Shown here piece after piece: positions 17,504 through 26,588 of a stretch of DNA of 48,309 nucleotides. The DNA comes from an uncultured Clostridia bacterium (lineage in GTDB: Bacteria > Bacillota > Clostridia > HGM11327). The stretch is from positions 1 through 48,309 of the forward strand of contig CAMEIT010000013.1 in NCBI GenBank assembly GCA_945918795.1. Direction: 5' to 3'. The position numbers and the translations under genes are program-made. Under the pieces are notes generated by a model. The model was given only the letters and a program-made list of their open reading frames with translations. It searched no databases and was not told where the DNA came from. Numbering within the stretch: the first letter of the stretch is position 1; each line of letters begins with the position of its first letter.

Positions 17504-18319
17504 ATGAATTTCGAACAGTTATGGAATACCGTTCTCAGCTGGCTTTCGACTGAAGGTATCAAAATAGTAATTGCAATCGTTGTACTTATTATCTCCTTTC
17601 AGCTCATTAACTGGCTTTCCAGAACATTCAAGAAATGGTGCATTAAAAAAGATTTTGATTTGACATTGGGCAAAATACTCAGACATACAATGCGAATCGG
17701 CTTGAAGTGTCTTGTTGTAGTAAGCCTTTTGGGTTATCTCGGAATCGATACCGCAGGAATTGCAGCTCTTGTTGCATCTCTCGGTGTTGCTATCGGTCTT
17801 GCCGTACAGGGCTCTTTGGGTAACTTTGCAGGCGGCATACTCATAATACTTCTCAGACCGTTGAGAATAGGCGACTTTATAGAAGCTCAGGGTGTCAGCG
17901 GTGTCGTTGAAGACATTACGATTTTTTATACCTACATAACAACAGGCGACAACAAGTCTATCTGTGTTCCTAACGGCGCACTTGCAAACGGAAATATCAT
18001 CAATTACAGCAAAAAGGATATTCGCCGTGTTGACCTTACATTCTCAATCAGCTATAACGAAGATTTCACACGTGCTCAGAAGGCTATTCTTGAGGTTTGC
18101 GCCGCAAACGACAAGATACTTACAGAACCGGGTATCACTTGCAGAATGGTTGCTCACAGCGAAAGCACGATTGATATTGTAACGAGAGTTTGGACAAAGA
18201 ATGCTGATTATTGGTCTGTATATTTTGATATGCTCGAACAGGTCAAGGCTAAATTCGATGCGGAAAAAATCGAAATTCCTTTCAAGCAGATCGATGTTCA
18301 TATGGACAAACAGCAATAA
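17504..18319 (+). CDS. mscS: Small-conductance mechanosensitive channel (MscS)
   Basis: A 271-residue channel that opens under membrane tension to release solutes after osmotic downshock. There are three N-terminal membrane helices: about 18-40, 62-85 and the Gly/Ala-rich pore helix TM3 (AALVASLGVAIGLAVQGSLG, about 88-107). The beta-domain (ILLRPLRIGDFIE) and the C-terminal alpha/beta vestibule follow. Length and motif order are standard. GGAGG lies nine bases before the ATG. It is a single-gene unit with its own promoter and terminator. Confidence 0.94.
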   Translation: MNFEQLWNTVLSWLSTEGIKIVIAIVVLIISFQLINWLSRTFKKWCIKKDFDLTLGKILRHTMRIGLKCLVVVSLLGYLGIDTAGIAALVASLGVAIGLAVQGSLGNFAGGILIILLRPLRIGDFIEAQGVSGVVEDITIFYTYITTGDNKSICVPNGALANGNIINYSKKDIRRVDLTFSISYNEDFTRAQKAILEVCAANDKILTEPGITCRMVAHSESTIDIVTRVWTKNADYWSVYFDMLEQVKAKFDAEKIEIPFKQIDVHMDKQQ

Positions 18320-18334
18320 TGTTAACGCAAAATC

Positions 18335-18374
18335 AAACGTCCCTGCCGATATTTTTCGGCAAGGACGTTTTTTA
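18335..18374 (+). terminator. Terminator of mscS
   Basis: AAACGTCC-ct-GCCGA pairs with TCGGC-aa-GGACGTTT, a 13-bp stem with one internal mismatch, a 6-nt loop and a T-tract. It also lies at the end of the convergent alpha-galactosidase gene. Confidence 0.88.
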
Positions 18375-18393
18375 TTATCTGTTATTTTTGAAA

Positions 18394-20391
18394 TTAAATA
18401 TCAGCCGTTTCATAGAATAAGACTTTTCCTTGTCTTATTGCAAGCTCAAGAGTAAGACCGTTTTTAAGTTCATCGGACGTTTTCTTGAATGTTGTGCCGT
18501 TTGATGAATCTGTGAATGTATAAAGCTTGCCGTCCTGAACGTGCATTTTTGCAGTATAGCTTTCATCGGGAGATTTTATGTTCCTTATGAACTGTACGTA
18601 TCCGCGGTTGTTTTCAGGCTCGTCAAATTGGCAGGCATACCAATCCTCAGTGCTCTTGCGGCACTCGCTGAGAGGATAGTAGTCACCAAAGAGAGCAAGT
18701 TCGGCGGCGCGTCTCCAAATTTTTTCCATGCGTTTTGTGCGCTCAAATTCTTCCTCGGGTGCGTTATATGCCGTCATGTATGTTACAGCCGGAACCATTG
18801 CGCATTGGAATGAAAATTCATCGTTATCAACCCATTTGCCTATGTTTTCTTCCACAAATTGTTTGTCCCATGACATATTGTGTGAACGGAAATACGGAAT
18901 CCATTCGTGCATTTCTCTGAACTGCTTCTGCTTTATTTCATGAATGCCGTATCCGACGTCTGTGTAGTGCAACGGAACAGCACGGCGCATTGTTTCAAGA
19001 TCGTTTCTTCTGCCGCCCGAAGCGCACGAGTCGATCCAAAGACCCGGATTGCGGAATATAAGCTCATCCCAATATTTGAGGTAGCCTTGTGCGTGCAGAT
19101 TTTCAACCGCGCCGATTCTGTCGGGCGCTTCCGCCTTTTCAAAGCATTTTTGCGGATTGAAGTTAAAGTCTTGTCTGTATATTTTTATTCCGCTTGACTT
19201 TATAATACCGTCAACTCTTTCAATGAGCCATTCAAGAGCTTCTTTGTTCCCGAGATTGAGCAGATGATTGCCGCGATGTCCCTCGCTTTCATCCTCCAAA
19301 GGAATAAGCCATTCATGATGCTCTTCGTGCAATTCTGTTCCGGGCACAACTCTTTCCGGTTCAAACCAGAGCAGGAATCTTGTTCCGTATTTGTTGCATT
19401 CATCGCCTATCGGCTTTAAGCCGTTCGGGAATCTCTCTTCATCGGGCTTCCACGTACCAATATCGGGCCATGAATAATTGCATTTATACCACCCGGCATC
19501 TATCCACCATATATCAGGCGTCAGGCCGCGTGATACATACTCTCTGAGTGCCATTATCTGATTTTCTTCGGTTGCTCCCGTAAATTCGGGATGACCGTCC
19601 GCCTCGTAATAATGCAGGCAAAGCATAGGCTCAATAGGCTTGCCGTTTTCACGCGGAATTATGTGCGCAATATACCATTTTCTCCAAAGATTGCGGCTTT
19701 TGTCCTCATCACCCGAGGTTATCATAAGCGTCAGGGTAGGGGTGCGCATTGTTTCACCCGGATGAATCTTCATATTGCATCTGAGCTGTCCGCAAAGATA
19801 TTCAATACCGTTCTCGACTCTTGCAACGCTTGCTCTCCAGCCGACAGGCCAGCCTATTGCCGCTCTGCATATAAAGCCGTCAAACACAAGCTTCATGTAC
19901 GGGAACGCGCCGTTGCAGGATGTTGAATCATTTGTGTGTATTTCGACAGGACCGTTTTTTATCTCATCGGTGTACCATTCATAGCCGTTATCACCGCACG
20001 TGTCTCCGTTGCCGTGAATGAAAGACTCAAAAGCACCGTCAATTTTTCCTCCGAGCATTATATCGGAAATTATTGGCGTATCATCTGAACCGTTGTTTGT
20101 AAATTCGGCGTACCACTCCGAAACGGGGTAATCACGGTATTCATTATGCGTCACACGTATTGAAAGAGAACACTCGGAGCATTTTCCTTCATAAATCCAC
20201 CTTGTTATATTTGCGTCCACGATCTCACGCCTTACAGTTCTCTCAAAGCAGTCGGGTATACCGAAAAATTCTTTCCCCATAAGCTTGAATCTTATCGGAA
20301 TATCGCAAAAATCGACGTTTCCCGATTTAGTATCGGCAGTGAATATTTTGCTCATTAAAGCCATATCGGCAGGCATAGTTTCAGTAATCAT
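18394..20391 (-). CDS. GH36-like alpha-galactosidase
   Basis: A 665-residue glycoside hydrolase without signal peptide, so it acts on imported alpha-galactosides such as melibiose or raffinose products. Clan GH-D signatures are visible: WWIDAGWY, LLWFEPERV, IYRQDFNFNP (nucleophile Asp) and WIDSCASGGRRNDLETMRRA (acid/base Asp region). An N-terminal beta-sandwich domain (about 1-260) and a short C-terminal beta domain flank the barrel. The frame extends nine codons upstream, but GGAGG seven bases before the ATG at 20391 fixes the start. It is a single-gene unit, and no transporter or regulator for galactosides lies beside it. Confidence 0.85.
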   Translation of the reverse strand: MITETMPADMALMSKIFTADTKSGNVDFCDIPIRFKLMGKEFFGIPDCFERTVRREIVDANITRWIYEGKCSECSLSIRVTHNEYRDYPVSEWYAEFTNNGSDDTPIISDIMLGGKIDGAFESFIHGNGDTCGDNGYEWYTDEIKNGPVEIHTNDSTSCNGAFPYMKLVFDGFICRAAIGWPVGWRASVARVENGIEYLCGQLRCNMKIHPGETMRTPTLTLMITSGDEDKSRNLWRKWYIAHIIPRENGKPIEPMLCLHYYEADGHPEFTGATEENQIMALREYVSRGLTPDIWWIDAGWYKCNYSWPDIGTWKPDEERFPNGLKPIGDECNKYGTRFLLWFEPERVVPGTELHEEHHEWLIPLEDESEGHRGNHLLNLGNKEALEWLIERVDGIIKSSGIKIYRQDFNFNPQKCFEKAEAPDRIGAVENLHAQGYLKYWDELIFRNPGLWIDSCASGGRRNDLETMRRAVPLHYTDVGYGIHEIKQKQFREMHEWIPYFRSHNMSWDKQFVEENIGKWVDNDEFSFQCAMVPAVTYMTAYNAPEEEFERTKRMEKIWRRAAELALFGDYYPLSECRKSTEDWYACQFDEPENNRGYVQFIRNIKSPDESYTAKMHVQDGKLYTFTDSSNGTTFKKTSDELKNGLTLELAIRQGKVLFYETADI

Positions 20392-20425
20392 TTTATTCCT
20401 CCAAATTGTTGCTGTCAACAGGTAA

Positions 20426-20454
20426 ATTATATCATTATTGAAAATAAATTACAA
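20426..20454 (-). promoter_or_regulatory. Sigma-A promoter of the alpha-galactosidase gene
   Basis: On the minus strand TTGTAA (20454-20449) and TATAAT (20431-20426) with a 17-base spacer. A TTGACA-containing segment just downstream could bind a repressor, but this is not shown. Confidence 0.6.
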
Positions 20455-20479
20455 GACCATTTGATTTAAATTAAATAAA

Positions 20480-20509
20480 AACCGTTATCTTTGCATTCGG
20501 ATAACGGTT
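20480..20509 (-). terminator. Terminator of the lipid kinase gene
   Basis: AACCGTTATC (20480-20489) and GATAACGGTT (20500-20509) form a 10-bp perfect stem. On the minus strand it is followed by TTTTTATTT. Confidence 0.88.
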
Positions 20510-20521
20510 ATAAATATTATT

Positions 20522-21403
20522 CTACAGCAGAACTGTTATTGCATTATGGACGTTTACAACTTCATTTACTTGTGAAGCGTTTGCCTGTTCGCCGTCAACA
20601 GTCCAATCTATGCCGTCCTCACAATAAAATGTTCCGCGGCTTGCGTTTGCAAACACAATGCTCGGACAATCGTATTTTTGGGCGACAATAGCGTGAATAC
20701 ATTCATTCAATTCGACAATGTTTTTGGGAGATTTCACAAGAAAAACCTCAAACACTCCGTCGCTCATGCTCACAACCTCCGGGTCAAACGACAGTATTCC
20801 GCCGACAGATGTTGAATTTGTTATGGCACCGAATATATAGTCATCCTCGTATACCGCATTTTCAGCCTCAAACTTCATGTGAATGGGCTTGATTGAGGAG
20901 AGGTCTTTTATGCCTTCCAAAATATATGCCGCACGACCGAGCACATTTTTGAGATTCTGCGGAGCGGCAAAAGACGTTTTTGTGAAAGCGCCGAAAGAAG
21001 TTACATATGAAAAATATCTGTCGTTGAATTTGCCGACGTCAAGCTGAACGGGTTTGGCATTTATAATTTTTTCGGCAGCCTTAACTACGTTTTTGGGAAT
21101 GTCAAGGCTCGATGCAAAATCATTGGTGCTTCCGGCTGGTATATATCCTATCGGCGTTTTGTGTCCGCCGTTCAAAATACCGTTTATAACCTCGTTGAGC
21201 GTTCCGTCGCCGCCTATACATATGACTTTATCATATTCACCGGCATACTGCTCAGCCAATGTTATTCCGTCGCCGCGTTGAGACGTCATTTCAACGGTAA
21301 CATGGTAACCGTTTTTACTGAACAATTCAAGTATGTCCGCAAGATATGGCTTTGCCTGTTTTTTACCGGCATACGGATTCATAATCAGTAAATCTTTTTC
21401 CAT
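20522..21403 (-). CDS. Diacylglycerol/lipid kinase (DagK/YegS family)
   Basis: Phosphorylates diacylglycerol or a related lipid with ATP at the cytoplasmic face of the membrane. The DAGK catalytic domain has MNPYAGKK (8-15), GGDGTLNEV (64-72) and GSTNDFASSL; the C-terminal beta-sandwich carries the CEDGIDWTVDGE motif. The 293-residue length is standard for soluble bacterial DgkB/YegS-type kinases. The ribosome site is weak, and the start is chosen because of the family N-terminus. It is a single-gene unit. Confidence 0.88.
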   Translation of the reverse strand: MEKDLLIMNPYAGKKQAKPYLADILELFSKNGYHVTVEMTSQRGDGITLAEQYAGEYDKVICIGGDGTLNEVINGILNGGHKTPIGYIPAGSTNDFASSLDIPKNVVKAAEKIINAKPVQLDVGKFNDRYFSYVTSFGAFTKTSFAAPQNLKNVLGRAAYILEGIKDLSSIKPIHMKFEAENAVYEDDYIFGAITNSTSVGGILSFDPEVVSMSDGVFEVFLVKSPKNIVELNECIHAIVAQKYDCPSIVFANASRGTFYCEDGIDWTVDGEQANASQVNEVVNVHNAITVLL

Positions 21404-21524
21404 AAATAAAACTCAAGCTCTGCACAAAGCAAAGCGCTCCTTCGTAAATTGATAACGTAAATACATTCATCCAAGGCATACAGCATTATAAAAGAGAATG
21501 GAATCTGCCTCAATGATTATTATT

Positions 21525-21553
21525 ATTTTAACACACTTTTATATTAATGTCAA
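21525..21553 (-). promoter_or_regulatory. Sigma-A promoter of the lipid kinase gene
   Basis: TTGACA (21553-21548) and TAAAAT (21530-21525) on the minus strand, spacer 17. The leader is about 115 bases. Confidence 0.7.
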
Positions 21554-21622
21554 ATTACGGTAATCAAAAGTAAACAAGAGGCTTTCGAAATGGCGAACAC
21601 CCTGCCTTTTTCCTTCCGGTAC

Positions 21623-21651
21623 TTGAAAAAGAGTGAATTATGTGGTAAAAT
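21623..21651 (+). promoter_or_regulatory. Sigma-A promoter of the ACT/UPF0210 pair
   Basis: TTGAAA (21623-21628) and TAAAAT (21646-21651), spacer 17, about 45 bases before the TTG start of the ACT gene. Confidence 0.65.
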
Positions 21652-21699
21652 ATACGAGATACATAATTTATACTTTTTGAAAGGGTAAGGGATAAAATA

Positions 21700-21969
21700 T
21701 TGAAGGCTGTTATAACGGTTACAGGAAAAGACAGTGTCGGAATAATTGCCGCAGTAAGTGCTGAATGTGCTGAATGTGCGGTAAACATTGTTGACATAAC
21801 ACAAACTGTATTGAGCGATTATTTTGTGATGATTATGCTTGTGAATATAGATGAATTGAAAATGTCGTTTGGTGAATTTTCAGATAAGCTTGATTTGCTC
21901 GGCAAGGAAAAGGGACTCGATATTCATACGATGCACGAGGATATATTTAATTCCATGCACAAAATCTGA
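21700..21969 (+). CDS. ACT-domain protein (UPF0237 family)
   Basis: An 89-residue protein made of a single ACT-type ligand-binding domain: [22 protein letters not shown], then [21 protein letters not shown]. Such proteins resemble GcvR and the regulatory ends of amino-acid enzymes and are thought to sense a small metabolite. TTG is the start codon, with TAAGGG eight bases upstream. UPF0237 genes are commonly found next to UPF0210 genes, as here, so the pair probably works together; the ligand is unknown. Confidence 0.85.
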   Translation: MKAVITVTGKDSVGIIAAVSAECAECAVNIVDITQTVLSDYFVMIMLVNIDELKMSFGEFSDKLDLLGKEKGLDIHTMHEDIFNSMHKI

Positions 21970-22005
21970 AATGGATTTCAGCAAGTGAAAATATATTTTC
22001 ATACA

Positions 22006-22067
22006 TACGGCAAACGGCGACGATTACGCCGTTTTATTACGGTTTTGCCGTATTTGTTGCGGCAAAA
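22006..22067 (+). promoter_or_regulatory. Competing hairpins between the ACT and UPF0210 genes
   Basis: The spacer can fold in two ways. In one, TACGGCAAA (22006-22014) pairs with TTTGCCGTA (22044-22052) around an inner AACGGCG/CGCCGTT stem that is followed by TTTTATT. In the other, TTTTGCCG (22043-22050) pairs with CGGCAAAA (22060-22067), ending just before the ribosome site. The shared strand makes the two mutually exclusive, as in attenuators. A simple intergenic terminator is the alternative. Confidence 0.5.
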
Positions 22068-22085
22068 AGAAACCGGGGGTTTATT

Positions 22086-23444
22086 ATGATCAATACATCA
22101 GACATTCTTGAAACCATAAATATGATACGCCAGGAGAATCTTGACGTAAGAACCATTACAATGGGTATATCGCTTTTTGACTGCGTGAGCGATGACGAAA
22201 AGCGTTTGTGCGATAAAATATACGATAAGATAACGAAAAAGGCAGAACGTCTCGTTGAGACCGGATGCGAAATAGAAAAAAAATACGGCATTCCGATAGT
22301 CAACAAGCGCGTTTCGGTAACACCTATATCGATCATAGGAGGAGATATTTCGCCTGACGGATATATAAGAGTGGCAAAAACGCTTCAGAGAGCCGCTGAT
22401 ACGCTTGGAATCAACTTCATAGGAGGATTTTCCGCACTCGTTCAGAAAGGCATGACAGAGGGCGCAAAAAGGCTTATATCCGTAATTCCGGAGGCGCTTA
22501 CGGAAACTCAGCTTGTATGCTCGTCTGTAAATGTTGCAAGCACAAAAGCCGGAATCAATATGGATGCGATTGCTCTAATGGGCAAAGCAATAAAGCGCGC
22601 CGCATATCTTACAAGGGACAACAATTCAATTGCCTGCGCAAAGCTTGTTGTTTTTGCAAACGCACCTGAGGATAATCCTTTCATGGCAGGCGCTTTTCAC
22701 GGAATGGGCGAAGAGGAGACGGCAATTAACGTCGGTGTTTCGGGTCCGGGCGTTGTTGCGTCGGCTATAAAGAGAGCAGGGGATTGCTCGCTCTCGGAGC
22801 TTGCGGAGCTTATTAAGAAAACAGCGTTTAAGATCACACGTGTAGGTCAGCTTGTAGCTATGGAAGCATCAAAAAAGCTTGATGTTCCGTTCGGAATAAT
22901 CGACCTTTCTCTTGCACCGACACCTGCCGTAGGCGACTCCGTTGCGCATATTCTTGAGGAAATGGGCCTTGAAAGCTGCGGAGCGCACGGCACAACGGCA
23001 GCCTTGGCAATGCTGAATGACGCAGTTAAAAAAGGCGGAGTAATGGCATCCTCGCGTGTAGGCGGTCTTTCGGGCGCTTTCATACCTGTATCGGAGGATG
23101 CAGGCATGATTGATGCAGTTGAAAAGGGTGCGCTCACTATTGAAAAGCTTGAAGCAATGACGGCTGTTTGCTCTGTCGGACTTGATATGATAGCTGTTCC
23201 GGGCGATACAGAAGAGGCTGTCATTTGCGGAATTATAGCCGATGAAATTTCAATAGGCGTTGCAAACACAAAAACAACGGCTGTTCGTCTTATTCCGGCA
23301 TACGGCAAAAAAGTCGGAGATAAGGTTGACTTCGGCGGTCTGCTCGGATATGCGCCTATAATTAAGCTCAATGAATATTCTCCTGCACGCTTTATCAGCA
23401 GGGGAGGACACATTCCGGCGCCTATACACAGCTTGAAGAATTGA
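22086..23444 (+). CDS. UPF0210 (DUF711) family protein
   Basis: A 452-residue cytoplasmic protein. The family is often labelled 'PFL family protein' because its fold resembles pyruvate formate lyase, but it is not shown to be a glycyl radical enzyme and no RVxGY-type glycine loop is seen here. Conserved family stretches include [50 protein letters not shown] and [22 protein letters not shown]. The start ATG follows a G-rich ribosome site (22075-22079). It is placed after the ACT-domain gene, the usual partner, and ends at a strong terminator. Function unknown. Confidence 0.9.
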   Translation: MINTSDILETINMIRQENLDVRTITMGISLFDCVSDDEKRLCDKIYDKITKKAERLVETGCEIEKKYGIPIVNKRVSVTPISIIGGDISPDGYIRVAKTLQRAADTLGINFIGGFSALVQKGMTEGAKRLISVIPEALTETQLVCSSVNVASTKAGINMDAIALMGKAIKRAAYLTRDNNSIACAKLVVFANAPEDNPFMAGAFHGMGEEETAINVGVSGPGVVASAIKRAGDCSLSELAELIKKTAFKITRVGQLVAMEASKKLDVPFGIIDLSLAPTPAVGDSVAHILEEMGLESCGAHGTTAALAMLNDAVKKGGVMASSRVGGLSGAFIPVSEDAGMIDAVEKGALTIEKLEAMTAVCSVGLDMIAVPGDTEEAVICGIIADEISIGVANTKTTAVRLIPAYGKKVGDKVDFGGLLGYAPIIKLNEYSPARFISRGGHIPAPIHSLKN

Positions 23445-23470
23445 TATTATAAATAATCTTGTAATACAAA

Positions 23471-23510
23471 AAAATACCCGACACAAATATGCAGTGGCGG
23501 GTATTTTTTT
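23471..23510. terminator. Bidirectional terminator after the UPF0210 gene
   Basis: AAAATACCCG (23471-23480) and CGGGTATTTT (23498-23507), with a further T-run. It also serves the convergent LysR gene, whose stop is a few bases away. Confidence 0.88.
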
Positions 23511-23514
23511 GTAT

Positions 23515-24408
23515 TTATTCTGCTTTTTCTTTTGCTTCAAAGTATTCTTTTGCAGTCTGAATAAATTGCTTAAGCAGTGTATCACCGACATACGGCTTAT
23601 AAAACATTCCGAAAGAGAGCTTAGGCGTATTTTCCAGAGGCACTTTTGCAATGTATTCGTTTGAAATATAAATTTCAGGCAAAAATGCGACTCCGACGCC
23701 CGAGCTTGCAAGCACGACAGCCGCTTCCGGAGAACTGCAAAAATGAATATCGGCAGGCGATCTGCCCTCAATGAGCATCATTTGCAGATTCGCTATATCG
23801 GGAGCTATATTCATGGGGTCACAGAAAATAAGCGACTCGTTCATCAATTCATCAAGTGTTGCATATTCTTTTTCGGCAAGCTTGTGATCCTTGCGGCACA
23901 CACATACAATGTTGTTTTGCGACAGCTCCTTGTATTTCATATTTCCCTTTAATTCGGAGCTTTCTTGAATATCGAGAATAACATCGAGCCTTTCAGTTTC
24001 CAAAAGATGAATAAGCTGTTCACGCGGAAGAACATAAAGGCGCGGATGAAAATTGGGTATTTGCGAATTAAGCTCATAAAGAATCTCACTTATCAATATG
24101 AGCTGTAAATAGCTTCCGCAGCCTATGGAGAGAGTTTCCATAGGGCGCTCGTCTGATGAAGCAAAACGCAGCTTTGCCTGCTTGGCAATCATTATCATGC
24201 TTTTTGCATCGGTTATAAAGGATTGTCCCTCAGGCGTAATTTCGACCATTCGCGTGGAACGGATAAAGAGCTTCGCGTTCAATTCATCTTCAAGCGATTT
24301 GATCTGATGAGTAACGGTAGGCTGTGAAACGTTCAATTCCTCAGCCGCACGCGCAAAACTGAGTGTGTTGGCTACTGCCAGAAAACATTCTAACTGAAAA
24401 GTATTCAT
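23515..24408 (-). CDS. LysR-family transcriptional regulator
   Basis: A 297-residue DNA-binding regulator. The winged helix-turn-helix covers about 1-60 (LECFLAVANTLSFARAAEELNVSQP and the following TVTHQIKSLEDELNAKLF), and the effector-binding domain of periplasmic-binding-protein type covers about 90-290. AAAGGA lies eight bases before the ATG. It diverges from the GH39-like lipoprotein gene across a 347-base region that holds a repeat array, so it is a natural candidate regulator of that gene and of itself. The effector is unknown. Confidence 0.92.
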   Translation of the reverse strand: MNTFQLECFLAVANTLSFARAAEELNVSQPTVTHQIKSLEDELNAKLFIRSTRMVEITPEGQSFITDAKSMIMIAKQAKLRFASSDERPMETLSIGCGSYLQLILISEILYELNSQIPNFHPRLYVLPREQLIHLLETERLDVILDIQESSELKGNMKYKELSQNNIVCVCRKDHKLAEKEYATLDELMNESLIFCDPMNIAPDIANLQMMLIEGRSPADIHFCSSPEAAVVLASSGVGVAFLPEIYISNEYIAKVPLENTPKLSFGMFYKPYVGDTLLKQFIQTAKEYFEAKEKAE

Positions 24409-24460
24409 AATTCTTTTCCTTTGCTTATTCGGATTAATTCGGAACCGATTTTATAATTTA

Positions 24461-24645
24461 ATTATAACATAAATCTTCCTTGAAAAACAACAAATGAGAT
24501 TTATGTTTCAATAAAATCTTCCTTGAGAATCAACAATAGTTGGTTTTATTATAACATAAATCTTCCTTGGAAAACAACAATCGAGATTTATGTTTCAATA
24601 AAACCTTCCTTGAAAACTAACAATGTTGGTTTTATTATAACATAA
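24461..24645. repeat. Array of four hairpin repeats (two 87-bp tandem units)
   Basis: The sequence repeats with a period of 86-87 bases (units start at 24461, 24548 and a partial third at 24634). Each unit holds two subunits of about 43 bases sharing the core CTTCCTTG-purine-rich-AACAA. Cores 1 and 3 are bracketed by AACATAAATCT/AGATTTATGTT (11-bp perfect arms), cores 2 and 4 by AATAAAAYC/GGTTTTATT (9-bp arms). So the loop is conserved while the stems alternate. The unit boundary ATTATA reads TATAAT on the minus strand, towards the LysR gene. It lies in the divergent LysR/GH39-like promoter region. Confidence 0.85.
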
Positions 24646-24693
24646 TTTACCAATAAAAATCAATACGTCTACCCAATATAATGCTTTTATATA

Positions 24694-24722
24694 TTGACAG
24701 CAATTTACAATTAATGTATAAT
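24694..24722 (+). promoter_or_regulatory. Consensus sigma-A promoter of the GH39-like lipoprotein gene
   Basis: TTGACA (24694-24699) and TATAAT (24717-24722) with a 17-base spacer, a perfect consensus. It starts about 50 bases right of the repeat array. Confidence 0.85.
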
Positions 24723-24755
24723 AATATTGATTTTAATTTCGGAAAGGTAAATCAC

Positions 24756-26519
24756 ATGAAAAAATTATTATTGATTTTGAACAGTATACTGTTGATCGCC
24801 GTTACCTGTGCGTGTACGTCGAATGCTTCTCCGTCGGTAAATGATATTCCCACCGCAAGCCCCGACGCACTTCCGAGTGCGGATGTGTCTCCTACGCCGA
24901 GTGACGAGGATAAGTTTGCCCAGACAAAGCGCGTTACTCACTATATGGATTTTTCCGACACAACAGGTAAAATTATAAATAATAAGCTCAAAAACATGAA
25001 TATGTGGAGTTTTAATGCTCACTGGCTTGATGAAGCAACGAATCAGCCCGAGGATTATTTCAAGAACAATCTTCCGTTTGTTGAGAATATTGAATTCATG
25101 CAGGCGACAGGCGGATGCGATTGGAGGGATTTATTTGTTGACCCGTACGACCGCAGTGTTTTGGATGACTATTACTTCGATGACCTTATTCTCGCGTGCA
25201 GGAACGCGCTTAAGCAGGGAATAAAGCCATGGATAAAGACGGGCAATGTTCCCATGAAATACAGTGCAAACTACACAGACGGCGTTTTCGGTGTAAATGT
25301 TCTTCCGCCGGATAATTACGACGTTTACTATAATTATATACACGCCATTGCCGAAGCGCTCGTAAATGAATTCGGTCTTGCCGAGGTTCAGAGCTGGACG
25401 TGGGGAGTTTATACAGAATATGAGAACGCGGATTGGTTTAATATAGGCACACCTCAAGAATCCGCTGTTGAATTCTGCAAAATATATGACTATACAGTTG
25501 CGGCGCTTATCGATGTTCTCGGCAACGATATAAATGTCGGTGCACACTCGATGTCATGTACAGAGGGCAAATGGGATGAAGCTGTTTTTCTCGAGCATTG
25601 CGTCAACGGAATCAATTATGCAACGGGTGAAATAGGTTCGCGCATTACATATACAGCCGTTTCGTATTACGACGTAACGCCCAATGATTTATATGAGGAC
25701 GGTCTTGCGGAAACAATAAGAAAGCTCAGAAAAACGCTTAGTGATTTAGGTCTCGATATACCTATCGGTGTAGATGAGGGCAGAATACTTAACGGAACAG
25801 TCAGAGGAGCAGTTGATATTGCTCTCGGAAACAGAATAATAGGGCAGACGTATCAAGCCGCATATGACGCAAGAACATATGATATAATGATAGAGAATAA
25901 TATAGATTATTTTTCGGCATGGGCATATACGTCAAACGAAGTATGGGAAGGCTTGCCGACAGTAAGTATGCACACGGCAAATCTTTTTTACAAAATGGTA
26001 GGCAGTGAACAGCTTAAAGTCAATACTGTGTTGGGTAACGCATATTTTATTCGCGGCGAAAATAAAGCGGTTGCGGCGTATGATAAGGAGAGCGGAACAA
26101 TAAATATTATGGCGTATAATTTTATTCCGAATCTCGATGCACCCGAAGCACCCGAAAAAATCTATTATTCAGGTGAAACGGTATTCTCGGTTAAATTGCC
26201 CGACGATGTGAAAAAGGTCAAGATCACGCTCACGCCTGTTGACGATGACTGCAATTATTTCGACGATTGGCTTGATGATATGGAAAAATACAACATTCCG
26301 CCGGAGCACTTCAGCTGGTCGCCCGACAGCACAAACGAGGGTAATCTGTATCATCCCGAATCAAAGGAAATTTTCAATTCTCAGCGTGAAAGATACATGG
26401 AATGCTCGAGACTTAACCCAACGGAATATACGGCAGACGTAATTGACGGCATATGCACTGTCACGACTCATGTGCCTATGAATACGGTAATGTTCTGCAC
26501 GATAGAGCCTATTGAATAA
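24756..26519 (+). CDS. Secreted GH39-like glycoside hydrolase, putative lipoprotein
   Basis: A 587-residue exported protein. The N-terminus is a signal peptide (MKKLLLILNSILLIAV) followed by a weak lipobox TCAC, and then a Ser/Pro/Asp-rich linker to about 50. The rest resembles a TIM-barrel of the GH39 (beta-xylosidase/iduronidase) type: WTWGVYTEYEN carries a possible acid/base Glu221 and IGVDEGRIL a possible nucleophile Glu341. The 120-residue distance fits the family. A beta domain closes the protein. The long open frame extends 25 codons upstream, but GGAAAGG eight bases before the ATG at 24756 fixes the start. The assignment rests on motif spacing only, so other clan GH-A families are possible. 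Confidence 0.65.
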   Translation: MKKLLLILNSILLIAVTCACTSNASPSVNDIPTASPDALPSADVSPTPSDEDKFAQTKRVTHYMDFSDTTGKIINNKLKNMNMWSFNAHWLDEATNQPEDYFKNNLPFVENIEFMQATGGCDWRDLFVDPYDRSVLDDYYFDDLILACRNALKQGIKPWIKTGNVPMKYSANYTDGVFGVNVLPPDNYDVYYNYIHAIAEALVNEFGLAEVQSWTWGVYTEYENADWFNIGTPQESAVEFCKIYDYTVAALIDVLGNDINVGAHSMSCTEGKWDEAVFLEHCVNGINYATGEIGSRITYTAVSYYDVTPNDLYEDGLAETIRKLRKTLSDLGLDIPIGVDEGRILNGTVRGAVDIALGNRIIGQTYQAAYDARTYDIMIENNIDYFSAWAYTSNEVWEGLPTVSMHTANLFYKMVGSEQLKVNTVLGNAYFIRGENKAVAAYDKESGTINIMAYNFIPNLDAPEAPEKIYYSGETVFSVKLPDDVKKVKITLTPVDDDCNYFDDWLDDMEKYNIPPEHFSWSPDSTNEGNLYHPESKEIFNSQRERYMECSRLNPTEYTADVIDGICTVTTHVPMNTVMFCTIEPIE

Positions 26520-26534
26520 TCTGAAAGCATAACA

Positions 26535-26577
26535 AAAAATACTCCGATGCAAATAAAACCGCACGGAGTATTTTTTT
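26535..26577 (+). terminator. Terminator of the GH39-like gene
   Basis: ATACTCCG-a-TGC pairs with GCA-CGGAGTAT around a loop of about 10 nt, followed by TTTTTTT. Confidence 0.88.
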
Positions 26578-26588
26578 ATAAGCTTTAA

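Noticed and set aside
17304..17507. Possible 67-residue gene in front of mscS
   Set aside because: It begins at the mscS -35 element, has no ribosome site, has Cys/Phe-rich composition unlike neighbours and overlaps the mscS start; it is probably an open frame by chance in the leader.
22086..23444. Second glycyl radical enzyme
   Set aside because: The family is sometimes called PFL-like by fold, but no RVxGY-type glycine loop or GCxEP cysteine is seen.
24461..24645. CRISPR-like array
   Set aside because: The repeats are only two units of 87 bases with related, not unique, spacers and no cas genes are near; hairpin repeats explain it better.
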